From Anaerolineales bacterium Chloro_02 (lineage in GTDB: Bacteria; Chloroflexota; Anaerolineae; Anaerolineales; Anaerolineaceae), in NCBI GenBank assembly GCA_001603765.1, contig LUZV01000008.1:1-6480 (forward strand): a DNA stretch of 6,480 nt, in the 5' to 3' direction. A program made the translations under genes and the position numbers. Of this stretch, positions 4,736 to 6,480 are shown piece by piece; the stretch's first letter is position 1; each line of letters opens with the position of its first letter. The notes below the pieces were generated by a model. The model saw only the letters and a list, made by a program, of their open reading frames with translations, was not told where the DNA came from and did not search any database.

Positions 4736-6480
4736 GCAGCCGCCGTTCGCGTTTCCTTATCTGAGAATGGGTCAAATTGAGTTTCTAAATCGTGGCGGAA
4801 TTGTTTGGTGTAAAGATTGTAATACTGTCCCTTCTTCCGCAGCAGACTCTGATGATTCCCCTTCTCAACGATCTGTCCGCCGTCAATAACCATGATCTGG
4901 TCTGCCGATTTGATCGTTGAGAGGCGGTGCGCGATGATGAAGCTGGTTCGTCCGCTCATCAGCTGGTGCATGCCTTTTTGGATCAGGGCTTCTGTCAGGG
5001 TGTCTACTGAGCTGGTAGCTTCGTCCATGACGAAGATGTCGGGTTCCGCCAGAAGAGCGCGGGCGATGCTGACCAGCTGCTTCTGACCAACCGAGAGCTG
5101 ATTACCGCCTTCGCCGACGTCCTGATTGTAACCGTGCTCAAAATTCATGATGAAGTCGTGCGCGCCAGCCAACCTGGCGGCTTGTTCGATTTCCTGATCG
5201 GTCGCGTCCAGCCGTCCATAGCGCAGGTTGTCGCGAATGCTTCCGGAGAAAAGATGCGGCACCTGCAGCACGACACCAATGCGGGATTGGATATCCTCGA
5301 GGGGATACTGCGTGTAGTCGTGTCCGGCGATCCGGATGACGCCTTCAGTCGGTTCATAAAAGCGGCAAAGCAAGTTGACGATGGTTGTCTTGCCTCCGCC
5401 AGTTGTGCCAACCAACGCCACTGTTTGCCCCTGGGGGATGGAGAAGCTTAGATTCTTGATAACTGGCTCGTCGTCTTCGTAATGAAAAGATACGTTCTGG
5501 AACTCCACCTCACCCGCAAGCGACTTAACAGGAATCAGGTTCTCGCGGTTGCGAATTTCAGGCTGCATATCCAACAGCGAAAAAACTCTTTCGGAGGAGG
5601 CGACCGCGTTTTGCATTTCGGCATACACCCGCGCCAGATCCTGAATGGGCCACAAAATAAACATGATGTACGAGATGAACGCCTGCATCACACCGATGCT
5701 CATCGTTCCTCCCGCCACCTGGACGCCGCCGCGCCACAGGATCAGCACCAGAGAAATGGCGCTGATGGTTTGGATGGTTGGTAAATAAATGGCAGAGAGG
5801 AGCGCGGCGCGATAGCTTTCCTGATACATGTTTGTGGAGAGCACTTTGAAATCGTTGAGGTTTTTTGCTTCGCGGCGCAGCGCTTTCACCACTCTCACGC
5901 CGGTGATGTTCTCGTTCAGAGAAGCGGTCATCTTGGAATTAGCCTTGCGCGACTGGCGATAGTGGTGATAAATCTTCACTCTGAACTTAAACGAGACAAA
6001 GATCATCAATGGCAGCGAGAGACCCACGATCAAAGCCAATGAGGGATTGAGCTTGATCATGAAGAAGAGCGCGAAGCTGATGTTCGTTACCGCCCAAATT
6101 GTGTCCAGCACGCCCCAAGTGAGCAAATCCGCCATCTTTTCGGTATCAGATGTCACACGCGACATAATCCAACCCAGAGGCGTTTTGCTGAAATAAGAAA
6201 GCGACAGGGTTTGGAGGTGATGGAAGAGATTTTTGCGAAAATCGTAGCGCAGCTGCTCACCGAGCAGCCCCATGATGTAAATCATCAGAAAAAAGCCAAC
6301 CGTCTGCGCCAACACAATCATGGCGTAGTTGCGGAACAGGCTGATCATAATTGAAACATTACTCGCCAGGATGCCTTCGTCGATGATGCGTTTGTTGAGC
6401 ACGTTATAGTAGGCATCCATAAAGGATACCGAGGCAATCCCGAGTACTGCCAGCAGCATTTGCGCCCAGTAGGGCTTAAG
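4732..6480 (-). CDS. ABC half-exporter (ABCB/MsbA-like), 5' end beyond the window
   Basis: 582 residues are visible, numbered from the window edge. The frame stays open through the first seven codons (LKPYWAQ, typical just before TM1), so the start lies upstream and the ATG at 6459 is internal. A six-helix type I exporter domain covers about residues 1-300, with the coupling-region motif SYFSKTPLGWIMSRVTSDTE. The nucleotide-binding domain has an A-loop Tyr (about 334), Walker A GTTGGGKT (358-365), Q-loop Gln (406), signature LSVGQ (462-466), Walker B IFVMDE with the catalytic Glu (487), D-loop SSVD and switch His (518). All catalytic residues are present; the signature has Val in place of the first Gly of LSGGQ. 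Such proteins work as homo- or heterodimers exporting lipids, drugs or peptides. No peptidase C39 domain is visible at the N-terminal end seen here. A second half-transporter just upstream is possible. The substrate is unknown; the downstream MNIO-like gene hints at a peptide product but does not show it. Confidence 0.93.
   Translation of the reverse strand, partial: LKPYWAQMLLAVLGIASVSFMDAYYNVLNKRIIDEGILASNVSIMISLFRNYAMIVLAQTVGFFLMIYIMGLLGEQLRYDFRKNLFHHLQTLSLSYFSKTPLGWIMSRVTSDTEKMADLLTWGVLDTIWAVTNISFALFFMIKLNPSLALIVGLSLPLMIFVSFKFRVKIYHHYRQSRKANSKMTASLNENITGVRVVKALRREAKNLNDFKVLSTNMYQESYRAALLSAIYLPTIQTISAISLVLILWRGGVQVAGGTMSIGVMQAFISYIMFILWPIQDLARVYAEMQNAVASSERVFSLLDMQPEIRNRENLIPVKSLAGEVEFQNVSFHYEDDEPVIKNLSFSIPQGQTVALVGTTGGGKTTIVNLLCRFYEPTEGVIRIAGHDYTQYPLEDIQSRIGVVLQVPHLFSGSIRDNLRYGRLDATDQEIEQAARLAGAHDFIMNFEHGYNQDVGEGGNQLSVGQKQLVSIARALLAEPDIFVMDEATSSVDTLTEALIQKGMHQLMSGRTSFIIAHRLSTIKSADQIMVIDGGQIVEKGNHQSLLRKKGQYYNLYTKQFRHDLETQFDPFSDKETRTAAA

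Noticed and set aside
5134..5784. Plus-strand open frames across the ABC transporter gene
   Set aside because: They lie antisense to a well-supported conserved domain and resemble no known protein; they are shadows of the minus-strand gene.
6457..6459. ATG at 6459 as start of the ABC exporter
   Set aside because: The frame is open to the window edge and encodes LKPYWAQ, which belongs to the conserved region just before TM1 of this family.

Overview
All five genes in this window lie on the minus strand, so transcription runs from high to low coordinates. The genes are bacterial: Shine-Dalgarno sites, tight operon spacing, and GTG and TTG starts. Base composition looks close to 50% GC. The protein styles (a GT39-type membrane glycosyltransferase, a MgtE-like protein lacking the channel, an Nramp-related transporter) would suit Chloroflexota such as Anaerolineae. 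That is an impression only; no marker gene is present.

Region A (6480 to 3926) is a two-gene operon. First comes an ABC half-exporter whose start lies beyond the window edge. Eight bases after its stop is a TIM-barrel protein that I assign to the DUF692/MNIO family (multinuclear iron-dependent oxygenases; MbnB, TglH and ChrH are members). MNIO enzymes are best known for modifying cysteine-containing peptides, so an exporter next to one is worth following up. No precursor peptide or MNIO partner protein is visible here.

Region B (3874 to 2291) encodes a polytopic GT-C fold glycosyltransferase of the GT39/ArnT/PMT type. Its ATG lies seven bases downstream of a TATAAT box and has no obvious Shine-Dalgarno site, which suggests a leaderless transcript.

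Region C (2290 to 1900) is a 391-base gap without a gene. It holds a good promoter (TTGGCA, 19 bases, TATAAT) followed by a leader of about 215 bases. The leader is rich in perfect inverted repeats, several of which exclude each other, and it ends in a hairpin that would cover the ribosome binding site of the next gene. It looks like a cis-regulatory RNA, but I could not match it to the M-box or any other riboswitch class I know.

Region D (1899 to 1) is a translationally coupled pair. The first gene encodes a soluble protein with two PRC-barrel-like segments, a MgtE N-domain and two CBS domains, but no MgtE membrane channel. The second, cut by the window edge, is an Nramp-related transporter whose metal-site residues differ from canonical Mn/Fe Nramps. 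Regions C and D together suggest a self-contained divalent-cation (perhaps Mg2+) uptake unit: structured leader, cytosolic Mg2+-sensor-like protein and transporter. This unit is the most interesting part of the window.
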